Shown here piece by piece: positions 53,616 through 62,904 of a DNA stretch of 64,000 nt. Within the stretch, counting starts at the first letter, position 1. Each line of letters opens with the position of its first letter. Below the pieces are notes generated by a model that did not search any database, was not told the DNA's origin, and saw only the letters and a list, made by a program, of their open reading frames with translations. Origin of the DNA: Diphasiastrum complanatum (lineage: Eukaryota; Streptophyta; Lycopodiopsida; Lycopodiales; Lycopodiaceae); the NCBI GenBank assembly GCA_029204225.1, contig MU832178.1, positions 1 through 64,000 of the forward strand. Reading direction: 5' to 3'. Made by a program: the position numbers and the translations under genes.

Positions 53616-53978
53616 TCATTTGCTAGAGGCTTTTGTGGTTCTAGTACTTTGGGATTTTGGCGCGAGCTTGAAACGGTCAGGATCCACATATCGGAGGAAA
53701 TCCTCATCCTCGTACTCTTGACTTTCTTCCAGAGTGAACACCTGAAGAACTTCTATCTCTCTCTCACTGCAAACTCCTTGCAATGGTTCCTGGGGTAGGA
53801 TGGCCTCTAGGATCATCATAAAAAGTGAAACGAAGTCTTGATGGCCCTCTTTAGATTTCTTCACTGGTTGTGCTAGTCTTTTGATCGAGATATTGTCTTC
53901 ATCAAAAAATGGGTCTACGGTCAACCTTCGCTTTGGTGATTGCTCAGGTGATGAAACATCGAACTGAAGACAGTCCAC
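53616..53978 (-). pseudogene. Gypsy H frame between protease and polymerase
   Basis: A 120-codon acidic frame without a known domain, lying in the correct orientation and place between protease and reverse transcriptase of element H. It probably represents the spacer of the polyprotein. Confidence 0.4.
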
Positions 53979-54095
53979 CGTAGCTAGGGCTTTGGTCTAG
54001 TTTACCATCGGTTTGTGAATCATCACGTAAAATAATTTTTCTCCAACGACGTCCATCGTCTGACTCCTTGTCAAAATGGATGGTAGTAGCAGAGC

Positions 54096-54480
54096 TCAAA
54101 ACCATGGCTCTTTGTCGGTTGGTTTCATAATCCAGGTATCAGGATCGATCTTGACTGCGGAATCACGATTCTGCAGCACAATACGATTCTGTCCCCAGTC
54201 ATGAAGAGCTTGGGACGTTCTGAGCCACGGTCTACCTACTAGTAGGACACTGTAGGACTGGGAAGAATCAGGCAAGTCCAAGACTACAAAATCTAGCACG
54301 AAACGAATTTCGGCTACTTTGGTATGCACTTTGTTGGCTATGTCTAATGGTTTCATGCTAGACTGGTCAGCTAGTCGGATCGTAAAGGGGGCACTTACCA
54401 TGCAAGTAAGACCCCATTTATGATAAAGTTTGGAGAAAATGATATTCACTTCGGATCCTCCGTCGACTATGGCCGATTAG
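54096..54480 (-). pseudogene. Gypsy H aspartic protease
   Basis: The active-site region reads AIVDGGSEVNIIFSKLYHKW just upstream of the frame start at 54449. The frame continues through PLDIANKVHTKVAEIRFVLD and YSVLLVGRPWLRTSQALHDW, the conserved second half of plant Ty3 proteases (ILGRPWL). The catalytic Asp is retained. It would process the polyprotein, but downstream frames are broken. Confidence 0.8.
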
Positions 54481-54790
54481 AGCCATGCAATCTTTCTAAT
54501 ACTGATAATCTGATATGAAGAAAATGTAAAATTAATTTAGGCATCATAGACAGCCATACATTTCTCTTATAATAATGTTTGTGTAAGAGGAGTGAGAGTT
54601 ATTATCATTCAACAAGAATACGATGGTGTAGAACAATAGCGAATCTATATAATAATGTTGTAAACACGACGATCAGATCACAATACAATTGCGTTGATAA
54701 GCGCGTGGTCCTACGTACAGATTCAAAACAATTGCTAAAGTTCTTAATATCTCTCTCTCTCTCTCTATAATCACTAACTATGAGGAGTCA
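54481..54790. other. no recognisable feature
   Basis: AT-rich DNA with a short (TC)n run near 54750-54768, between Gypsy H and Copia I. Confidence 0.4.
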
Positions 54791-55190
54791 GCTACTGAAA
54801 GACCCGTTCTGGTCATTGTATCTTCCTCAGCCAGATTGCCTCCTTGGTAGCATTTGTGCAATTATGTATTCTGATTCTATGGAGGATAATGCTATCGAGG
54901 TCTATTTCCAGCTGTTCCATGAAATTGGGTCTTGATTGAACATGAACACCAATCCAGAGGTCGATTTTCTTGTGTCGATATCTCCTGCCCAATCTCATCT
55001 GTGTAGCTCTCTAGAATGTTGGCAGATTGTAGCTTGGACATACTTCATGACTTTCATGTGAGCCTTCCAATGGAATGGACCTAGATTTGAAAGAAATTGG
55101 CTGAGAGAGCTGATGGAATAAGCAAGGTCAGGTCGAGTGCAGAACATAACATACATCCGTGAACCGATTATTGAGTGAAACAAATACTAC
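54791..55190 (-). pseudogene. Copia RNase H fragment I
   Basis: Minus-strand frames 55183-54995 (MFCTRPDLAYSISSLSQFLS) and 54998-54813 (in other frames, SGFVF-like, then CTNATKEAIWLRK) cover the reverse transcriptase-RNase H connection and RNase H. Wording close to CTRPDLAYSISTLSQFLSNP and TNATKEVIWLRQ of element A suggests the same family. Confidence 0.7.
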
Positions 55191-55245
55191 TTTTGAAGAA
55201 ACAAAACGCTTATGTTTTCAAAGATTTTCTAGCTTTCAGCCCTCA

Positions 55246-55370
55246 TCCCGATGAAAAGACATGAAGCGAAAATGTTCGCGAACATCCTGACAAAAAGACA
55301 CGAAGCGAAAATGTTCGCGAACATCCTGACGAAAAGACACGAACGCAAAATGTTTGTGAAAGAAAAGTGT
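55246..55370. repeat. 39-bp tandem repeat with TTCGCGAA
   Basis: Three units of GA(T/C)(G/A)AAAAGACA(T/C)GAAGCGAAAATG followed by TTCGCGAACATCCT are in tandem, with the third diverged. The same TTCGCGAA palindrome dominates the LTR of Copia G. Confidence 0.85.
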
Positions 55371-55792
55371 TCGTAATACAACAGGAGAAAGTCAGACGAT
55401 GCGAAAAACAAATGACTCGAAGCGACACAAAAATCTTCGTGACACTTTTTTGACCTTCACGCTCCAAAGGATCAGGAAGATCATGCAGTACCATGAAGTA
55501 CCAAAACCCTGATCTGATATGATGACATCAGCGGAAGAGCATTAGGATGTTCCTAACCCACCTCTCTTGTAATCCATGATTAGTTATAGATTATTTAGTC
55601 TATCTAATCTGATGTGCTACTCTGAATGTGTGCAATTACTAGATGTATAAAATGCATACAATAGCAGATAGAAAATATATAGAATACAGAATAGAAGTCC
55701 ACGCCTATGAGCGAGATAATTTTCTAAGCAGGATCCACAGAGATCCAAGAAGTCCGCTAGTAAGCGAGACACTACTCGTGACATTAGAGGAG
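55371..55792. other. LTR-like DNA, no gene
   Basis: Contains GAAGCGACA.. words and AT-rich DNA. It is probably LTR sequence of the I or K families, but no boundary could be placed. Confidence 0.35.
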
Positions 55793-56710
55793 TTCTAAAT
55801 CCCAAAAAGACCCTTTGTAAAGATACTTTATATATTTTTTTTCTCAAATTTTGCTTACACATGGACCAATCAAAACACTCAAATTTGAAATCTACGTAGC
55901 GTAGCTCATTAAAATTGAAAAAAAAAAGTTTTTTTAATAATGCTATAATTCGGCGCTGAGGGCAGCCCGCAAGCATGACATGCTATTCATAGTATAATAT
56001 GCAATTATCATTTAAAAGAATATAACTTTCTCACTGTGGCTTCGATTGAGACAAAAATTATACCCTTGGAAAGTGCTCAACGAGAGCTTTCCAAGGTATC
56101 CTAGATGACCTATTTCAATCTACCATTCAAAAGTTATGGCTAGTCAAAATTTTAGACCAAAAAAAAAAAAGTCTACATATCTCTCTTGTGTGCGGATAGA
56201 GTACCCTCTCAACACCGTTCAAAAGTTATGGCTAGCCAAAATTTCAGGCCAAAAAAAAAAAACTACATATCTCTCTTGTGCGCGGATAGAGTACCCTCTC
56301 AGTGAGAGGGTACTCTATCCGCGCACAAGAGAGCTGAGAGAGTACTCTATCCGCACACAAGAGAAATATGTGGACTTTTTTTTTTTTTTTTTGGGTCTGA
56401 AACTTTGACTGGCCATAACTTTTGAACTGTAGCTCCGAAGTAGGTCATCTAGAATGTTGGTGAAAGATCTCATCAAGTGCTTTCCAACAGCATAATTTTT
56501 GTCTCAATCGGAGCTACGGTTAAAAAGTTATGCTATTTTAAATGAACTACAAACGGTAATGTACATAGAATGTTTAAGCATCGAAACTAGTGCGGTGGGC
56601 AGAAATGAAAAAGAATTTGGGCAGAAAATGAATTTATTTTGGTAATTTACATTAATAACCTTTGTCAATCTACGTGGCATTCCTTAAAGGGTCTTTTTTG
56701 GATTTAGAAT
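55793..56710. repeat. large foldback element (~0.9 kb)
   Basis: The two halves are inverted copies. TTCTAAATCCCAAAAAGACC at the left end pairs with the right end AAAAAAGACCC.. read in reverse. GATTGAGACAAAAATTAT, CTAGATGACCTA and CAAAAGTTATGGC also pair. At the centre (56271-56333) 31-bp arms starting CTCTCTTGTGCGCGGATAGA are perfect, with a 1-base spacer. The left half has an extra ~90-bp copy (56120-56210). Only short spurious frames occur. It is MITE-like, or a self-inverted duplication. Confidence 0.8.
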
Positions 56711-56882
56711 TTTTGTAATGGAAAACACTATTTTCTCTCACGCCAATGCGCTGTGTGGATCTATCAAACCACGCTTGAAATCAAGAGGATCAATAGACGA
56801 TATTGTAGCTATTACGCACATATCACTCTCAATTTTGTCTGATCTTGAATGAATTACTGTCTGCTATCACTTGTGTATCTCA
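56711..56882 (+). repeat. probable LTR segment of Copia K, left of insertion J
   Basis: It ends with TCTCA (56878-56882), which is repeated at 62600-62604 after element J. Removing J joins this DNA to the sequence just before the K primer site, so it is probably the upstream part of the K 5' LTR. The start is unknown. Confidence 0.5.
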
Positions 56883-57747
56883 TGTGAAATTTCAGAGAAA
56901 TAAAGACCAAGAATGGATCTAGATCAGATCCTCAAGAGGTGTTGGAAGCTAGATTACATGGTCTACTAATCAACCAATGATTAGATCTAGAATTAGATCA
57001 ATTTCCCATCAAAAATCTAGCAAGAACAACAAGCAAATGATTAAACTTGAGACCTACTGCCTTCACACGTGTGAAGAACAGTACCTGTACGGAATTACAG
57101 CAGAGAGTGAAGTACACAAGTGTTAGAAAGCAATAGAACCATAAAATCACAACACAAATATGAGAATACTCAAGATATGCCTCCAAAACCAAGATCTTGC
57201 CTCATTGATTTCTCAAAGTGGATCCATCATGGATTAAATACAAAAATCATCATACTCTCTCTCTAAGACACTTCCAGCACGTGTGAGATAGGTCATAGTG
57301 CTTATCCATATCCACTTTGGCTAAGATTCCATTAATTTGCCACATCATCATTGGTGGCTAGTGTTGACCTTCTAGATTCCTACAAATTAGGAGATAGGTC
57401 CTACAATCTAGGAGATTTGACTTTTGACATGTATGAAATCTATATACAATGGATCTGAACTTTCTATATGATATTTCACACGTGGGAGACCACTCCTACC
57501 CATGTGATATAGCATTTTCTACCACTAGAATGGTGCCAAGTGTCATAATACTACTAAACTAGTTTTTGGCCAATTTAGCCACTAGTTTCCAATTTAAATG
57601 ATATGTACAACATTTATGATCTATCTAAATGACTTAGGCATAGATTTCACACGTGGGAACAGGCTCCACACATGTCTAATGATGATAGGTACAAGTCATT
57701 ATGGTATTTACAAGATTTAACCAAGTTAGCTTTTGCCAATTTTAACA
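56883..57747 (-). repeat. 3' LTR of element J
   Basis: Plus-strand ends are TGTGAAATTTCAG and GCCAATTTTAACA. Contains CACACGTGTGAAG..CAGTACCTGTACGG (about 57064-57090), CACGTGTGAG (57279) and two TTTCACACGTGGGA boxes (about 57474 and 57646). A TATA-like TATTTAATCC occurs in minus sense near 57230. Confidence 0.95.
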
Positions 57748-57864
57748 CTCCTCCTCAAAACTAACTTGATACATCTATGGTACATCTATTTACAACACTT
57801 AAGGCTGATCATTGCAGGTTCATAGGTGTGAAGATCAGCCAATGAGTTTGATGAAGATCCAAGA

Positions 57865-59880
57865 TCACCATATCCATGATAGTGCCTCCTTGATGTTGAC
57901 TTCTTTGATGAACTTGAGAGCTTTGCACCACTTGATCACTTTTTCCATTGATTTGTTCCATCCTTGAAACATATGGTTGATCCAAAAGCTCAAAAATAGC
58001 TGAAATTCCATGAGAAAATAAAGAGTCCTTCTTGACTCATAAGGATCACAAAGATCCAACATCATGTTACCAAGATCTCGAGAATTTGGCTCATCAACAT
58101 TGGCAAGACTATGCATGCTATAATAACCAAGAGTTCGCATCATATCTTCATGCTTGATTTCCATTCTAATCTCAGATCTAATGAGGCTAAATACTTTATT
58201 ATGGAGATAAGTGTCCTTAGAGGATGATTCACTTACTCTCATAAAGAGTTTACAATTTGCCTCAATACATGAAAAAAGACAAATTTTCATACTATGAATG
58301 AGCAAATCACTCTTGCTCTTGCAAGATTCAAGAGCATACATTTGATGAAATAACCATTTGCTTTCTAATTGATCTAAAATCAATTTGAAATCATTAAGAA
58401 CATCAACTATGTTCTCAAGAGAGACACCATACTCAACTAGTATTGCTTTACTCCAACTTTGAGTTGCAAAAGTCTCACCAAAGCAAATTGATTCACCAAA
58501 TGACATATGAGAAGAAAGCATAAGATCTATACCACTTGAAATGTGCTCCTCTTTCCCTTGAAATGTGAGCCATATGAGCTCAACCATGTCTCTTGATATT
58601 CTTCTTGGAATCATAACTTGAGAAGGACTCTCCTCCTCAATCCTTGGCACACTTGAACCTTGAGATGACTCCTTAAGATCAACTTCTTGGTGCTCCTCCT
58701 TGATGAAAATCCGAGACCTCCATGTCTCATAATGATCACAATAAACATGACCATACATTGTGCACTTTCTATGATCAACAATATTACTTATGCTAGAACC
58801 ATAAGTCCAAAAATCACCACAACTTGACATGATTTTTCTAATATTGAAATCAAGAACTATTTCCATCTCAATAAGGCTAACTACTTGCTTATGGATATAA
58901 GTGTCCACTTTGGATGCTTCACTTATTCTCATAAGAAGTTTACAACTTGCCTTTAAAATTGAAAATTTACAACTTTCAACATTATGAATGAACACATCAT
59001 TCATGATCTTATTGAAACCAAAAGAAAATACATCATGAAGACATTTCCATTTCCTTGTCTTTATACTCAATGTAAGTTTACAAGGAAAACATGCTTTGCT
59101 ATCTATTAAGGCATCACACTCAACTAGTATTGCCTTAATCCACATTTGAGATACAAAAATCTCTTCAAAGCAAAATAGTTCTTCAAAAGATGTCATGAGA
59201 GCATAAATGGAACTATTTTCATTTTGTGATTGCTCCTCCTTAATTTTGCTTGGTTTCTCTTGGATCATAACAATAACTTTGAACTTATCCAAAGTTCCAA
59301 ACAAAATGCTTTCCAAGAACATGAAATAAATCCAAGTGACATTCATGAAAGAAACATCTTTCTTTGCATCTTGAACCAAACAATGCACTTCCAAATGAAA
59401 AACTTCTAGAGGTTTGAAATGTGTGGTGATGGATTTTTGAAGACAACTCTTGTAAGTCCTTGTGAGACTCCAAGCCTCATGCATCTTTCCACAAAGGAAA
59501 CACATTTCCTTAGATTTGTCCTTCTTGCCTTTGCATTTTGCACTTGAATCTCCATCCTTCACCTCGGCCCCCTTGCTTTGGTTCTCCTTGGATGGATTGG
59601 TCTTCATTTTGTAGCATCTTGAGACAAAATGATCTCTCTTGCCACAAAGGTTGCATTTAGGATCCTTACTTGCCTCCAATAGGTTGCCACCTATTGATGC
59701 CATGATGAGGAAGTAAAACTTTGTGATATGACTTTTCAAAATGTAATTTGTGACTCTCAAGAAACTAGATTTGAACACATTCAACAATCTAGAAGGATCT
59801 ACACAAGACAAATTTTGAATCATATCTCTTTTCAACCTAGTCAATTGGAAACTAATTTTTGCTTTGATCACTAAGACCAA
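57865..59880 (-). CDS. element J protein: gag-type knuckle, eroded integrase, duplicated unknown module
   Basis: The frame has 671 codons; the likely start is Met60 (59703, MASIGGNLLEAS), giving 612 residues. Residues 76-89 hold a knuckle-like CNLCGKRDHFVSRC without the usual spacing of a GH motif. Residues 150-200 resemble an integrase core start (PLEVFHLEVHCLVQDAKKD versus the usual PLELxHSDVxGPxQ) but with catalytic Asp residues absent. Residues about 227-398 and 454-628 are diverged copies of one module (KAILVECDAL / KAILVEYGVS; CKLLMRISEASKVDTYIH / CKLFMRVSESSSKDTYLH; CDHYETWRS / CDPYESRRT). A linker between them resembles the Copia PRRSSR linker (IPRRISRD). There is no protease, reverse transcriptase or RNase H. 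I do not recognise the module; its function is unknown. Confidence 0.75.
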   Translation of the reverse strand: MVLVIKAKISFQLTRLKRDMIQNLSCVDPSRLLNVFKSSFLRVTNYILKSHITKFYFLIMASIGGNLLEASKDPKCNLCGKRDHFVSRCYKMKTNPSKENQSKGAEVKDGDSSAKCKGKKDKSKEMCFLCGKMHEAWSLTRTYKSCLQKSITTHFKPLEVFHLEVHCLVQDAKKDVSFMNVTWIYFMFLESILFGTLDKFKVIVMIQEKPSKIKEEQSQNENSSIYALMTSFEELFCFEEIFVSQMWIKAILVECDALIDSKACFPCKLTLSIKTRKWKCLHDVFSFGFNKIMNDVFIHNVESCKFSILKASCKLLMRISEASKVDTYIHKQVVSLIEMEIVLDFNIRKIMSSCGDFWTYGSSISNIVDHRKCTMYGHVYCDHYETWRSRIFIKEEHQEVDLKESSQGSSVPRIEEESPSQVMIPRRISRDMVELIWLTFQGKEEHISSGIDLMLSSHMSFGESICFGETFATQSWSKAILVEYGVSLENIVDVLNDFKLILDQLESKWLFHQMYALESCKSKSDLLIHSMKICLFSCIEANCKLFMRVSESSSKDTYLHNKVFSLIRSEIRMEIKHEDMMRTLGYYSMHSLANVDEPNSRDLGNMMLDLCDPYESRRTLYFLMEFQLFLSFWINHMFQGWNKSMEKVIKWCKALKFIKEVNIKEALSWIW

Positions 59881-61722
59881 AGCACTCTATCAAATCACAA
59901 AAATCAGATTCAAACACCCCTATTGGACTCAACAAACACCAATGACTCTTTCTTTTGAGAGTTGGAATGGATTTGAAAAGATTTGACTCCTAGATTTTTC
60001 TTTTCTCTTGACTAGTTCACTCAACTTTTGATATTCTTGAACAAAGGATGGGTTTTGTTTCAAATACTTGAAAATCAAACTCAATCACTTCTTTTGGACT
60101 CACTCTTGACCCAAATAATCTCACTCTTAAGATTTTGATTGAATTTGATTTGATTCGACAACAAATTAAACCACTAACTTTCACAAAAAAAAAAAAAAAA
60201 AAATGATCTACACTAGATCACATAAACTTGACATGTATACTTGATTCAAACACACAAAGATCAGATCCAATCACGCCTTTTGGAATTCTCTTGACCCAAA
60301 TAATCTCACTCTTGAGATTTGGAATGGACATGAAATGGTTTGATAACAATCTATGTCAATAATTTTTCACCAAGCTTAAAAATTAGACATCTAGAGATTC
60401 ACAAAGATCCCAACCATGTATGAACACTCAAATATGGACTCCTCCTTGTTCTATACTCCCAATGGGATCACAACTTGACCCTCACCCTCTCACAAAGAAA
60501 GTTGAATTAGAACTTATTTGAGTTTCATACATACAATGTCAAATTGTGCTCAAAAAATTGAATTCATTCACCCCTATTGGACTCCACCAAGTACCAATGA
60601 CTCTACCTCTTTAGAGTTGGAATGAAATTCAAAAATGTGATACTTCTCTCTCACTAAGATATGTGCTTACAAAGAGCTAATGCCACTTAGCAAGATTTGA
60701 TCACAATGAAGGAGACAATTTTTCCACCAAAGTCAAGAAATGAGTTACTAGAACTTGCCCTCTACAAAGGAAGGAACTCTTAGGATTTTTGGATCAAACA
60801 CTACACATGTGACTTACACACCTCTATGACTCTCATTCAAGCCAAACAAAACTCAACTCTTTGAGTAGGAGTGGAACAATGTGACTTAGATCTCAAAAAT
60901 CACTTCTAGAACTCTCCAACAATGCTTATCACTTGTATTGGTAGATTTTGCCTTTATGAGTGTTTGTGCTCTAGAAATTCACTTAAGATTTCACTTGGAG
61001 GACTTATCCAAGGCTGACTTCTAGCACTTAGATGCTTCTAGTCTCGACCCTTTCACTCTTGAACACATCTAGAGTGAAGATACAATGGATTTCAATCTCT
61101 TCCCTTGCAAATCACTCCTTAATCTATGGTTTTTGGCAATCTTTCACTCTCAACTTTAATGCACACCCAAAGCATATGAAGATCAGCTTTAATGTACTGT
61201 AATAAAGATTCAAATCATCTATATGATTGATCTATACCAAGAACAAATCAAAGGAATAGAAACAATGCATTACAAAGCTTGAAAAATGCACTAGATTGAC
61301 TAGTTTTGGGTGTATGAGGCATTAAATGCACCAAAACTGAATTTTATTGCTCATAACAGGTTATGTACGGCCTCACACGTGTGGTAAGTACACATGAAGC
61401 CCACAAAAATATTTGGTACAAATATAATGATTCTATCTATCTATTCAAACTCGCTACCTCAAGATTAGCTAGTTTCCAAAAAACCTGCTAGTTTGGGTGT
61501 ATGAGTAAGATATAGCATCAAACTGAAAAATATAGCTCCAAAACTGGTACTGTACGTCCTCACACGTGTGAAGAGTAACCCTGCATCCCACAACCAAGTT
61601 TGATGCACAAATATCAAGGCTAACTAACTCTTCAAACTCGCCCACTCAAGATTAGTGAGTTTTCTCAAAAAACTTGCCAATCTGGGTGTTGTTTAGATCA
61701 ATGCTTTAATCTCTTGTACTTG
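59881..61722 (-). repeat. long repetitive 5' leader of element J
   Basis: Non-coding A/T-rich leader with diverged direct repeats. CACCCCTATTGGACTC..CAA..ACCAATGACTCT recurs near 59918 and 60570. CTTGACCCAAATAATCTCACT recurs near 60105 and 60288. A ~195-bp unit with CTAGTTTxGGGTGTATGAG, a CGTAC-containing block, CCTCACACGTGTG and CTCAAGATTAG is duplicated near 61295-61480 and 61485-61690. Such leaders usually hold packaging and dimerisation signals, but the role here is inference. Confidence 0.7.
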
Positions 61723-61734
61723 GCTCTGATACCA
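61723..61734 (-). promoter_or_regulatory. primer-binding site of element J
   Basis: The plus strand reads GCTCTGATACCA, i.e. TGGTATCAGAGC in element sense, directly inside the 5' LTR. It is complementary to initiator tRNA-Met. Confidence 0.95.
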
Positions 61735-62599
61735 TGTGAAATTTCAGAGAAATAAAGACCAAGAATGGATCTAGATCAGATCCTCAAGAGGTGTTGGAAG
61801 CTAGATTACATGGTCTACTAATCAACCAATGATTAGATCTAGAATTAGATCAATTTCCCATCAAAAATCTAGCAAGAACAACAAGCAAATGATTAAACTT
61901 GAGACCTACTGCCTTCACACGTGTGAAGAACAGTACCTGTACGGAATTACAGCAGAGAGTGAAGTACACAAGTGTTAGAAAGCAATAGAACCATAAAATC
62001 ACAACACAAATATGAGAATACTCAAGATATGCCTCCAAAACCAAGATCTTGCCTCATTGATTTCTCAAAGTGGATCCATCATGGATTAAATACAAAAATC
62101 ATCATACTCTCTCTCTAAGACACTTCCAGCACGTGTGAGATAGGTCATAGTGCTTATCCATATCCACTTTGGCTAAGATTCCATTAATTTGCCACATCAT
62201 CATTGGTGGCTAGTGTTGACCTTCTAGATTCCTACAAATTAGGAGATAGGTCCTACAATCTAGGAGATTTGACTTTTGACATGTATGAAATCTATATACA
62301 ATGGATCTGAACTTTCTATATGATATTTCACACGTGGGAGACCACTCCTACCCATGTGATATAGCATTTTCTACCACTAGAATGGTGCCAAGTGTCATAA
62401 TACTACTAAACTAGTTTTTGGCCAATTTAGCCACTAGTTTCCAATTTAAATGATATGTACAACATTTATGATCTATCTAAATGACTTAGGCATAGATTTC
62501 ACACGTGGGAACAGGCTCCACACATGTCTAATGATGATAGGTACAAGTCATTATGGTATTTACAAGATTTAACCAAGTTAGCTTTTGCCAATTTTAACA
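61735..62599 (-). repeat. 5' LTR of element J
   Basis: I found no difference from the copy at 56883-57747; the offset is constant at 4852 bp over the whole length. It is followed by the second TCTCA. Confidence 0.95.
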
Positions 62600-62604
62600 T
62601 CTCA

Positions 62605-62789
62605 TCCACTTGTTTTTATCGATTTTGCACACTGGTTCAGTTTTGTTGATTTTGCATCCGAATTCATTTCGTTCGCGATTAATTTGATTTTATTTTAGCA
62701 ATGTCAATATCATAGCTCGTTCAAGTTTCAGTTTTGTTTTGTTTCAGAGCATGATTGATATTTGCAATTTGCGATCACCATTTTTCGCA
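62605..62789 (+). repeat. 3' part of the 5' LTR of Copia K
   Basis: T-rich DNA that ends ATTTTTCGCA shortly before the primer site. Its upstream part was separated by insertion of element J. Confidence 0.6.
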
Positions 62790-62793
62790 TCAG

Positions 62794-62805
62794 TGGTATC
62801 AGAGC
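62794..62805 (+). promoter_or_regulatory. primer-binding site of Copia K
   Basis: TGGTATCAGAGC, complementary to initiator tRNA-Met, about 110 bp before the gag start codon. Confidence 0.95.
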
Positions 62806-62904
62806 CAGGTTGTCATAGTCTGACATAGCCGCAAAGCTATTAGATCCAGGAGGCTAAGCATTCAAACAAAGAACCATCAACAAGTGAGAACACAATTTAC
62901 AGTA

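Larger units (their letters stand above)
51311..54480 (-). mobile_element. degenerate Ty3/Gypsy element H
   Basis: From right to left on the minus strand: retroviral-type aspartic protease (54475-54096), spacer frames (53978-52583), reverse transcriptase (52549-52115), the connection to RNase H (52051-51794) and integrase C-terminal sequence (about 51500-51340, FQMVYGQETIMPVEF). Polymerase before integrase is the Ty3/Gypsy order. No LTR was found at either end. It is interrupted by a tRNA-derived retroposon (53351-53436). Confidence 0.8.
56883..62599 (-). mobile_element. recent non-autonomous LTR retrotransposon J with unknown ORF
   Basis: Two 865-bp LTRs (56883-57747 and 61735-62599) appear identical by eye. 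TCTCA target duplications flank them (56878-56882 and 62600-62604). In minus sense the 5' LTR is followed by a tRNA-Met primer site (61723-61734 on the plus strand) and the 3' LTR is preceded by a GAGGAGGAG-type polypurine tract (57748-57757). The internal 3987 bp carries a ~1.85-kb repetitive leader and one long frame without reverse transcriptase or a working integrase, so it depends on other elements for copying. Identical LTRs imply a very recent insertion. Confidence 0.93.

Noticed and set aside
57865-59880. Element J frame as an ordinary host gene
   Set aside because: It lies exactly between LTRs, primer site and polypurine tract, in element orientation, with a knuckle-like motif and a Copia-like linker.
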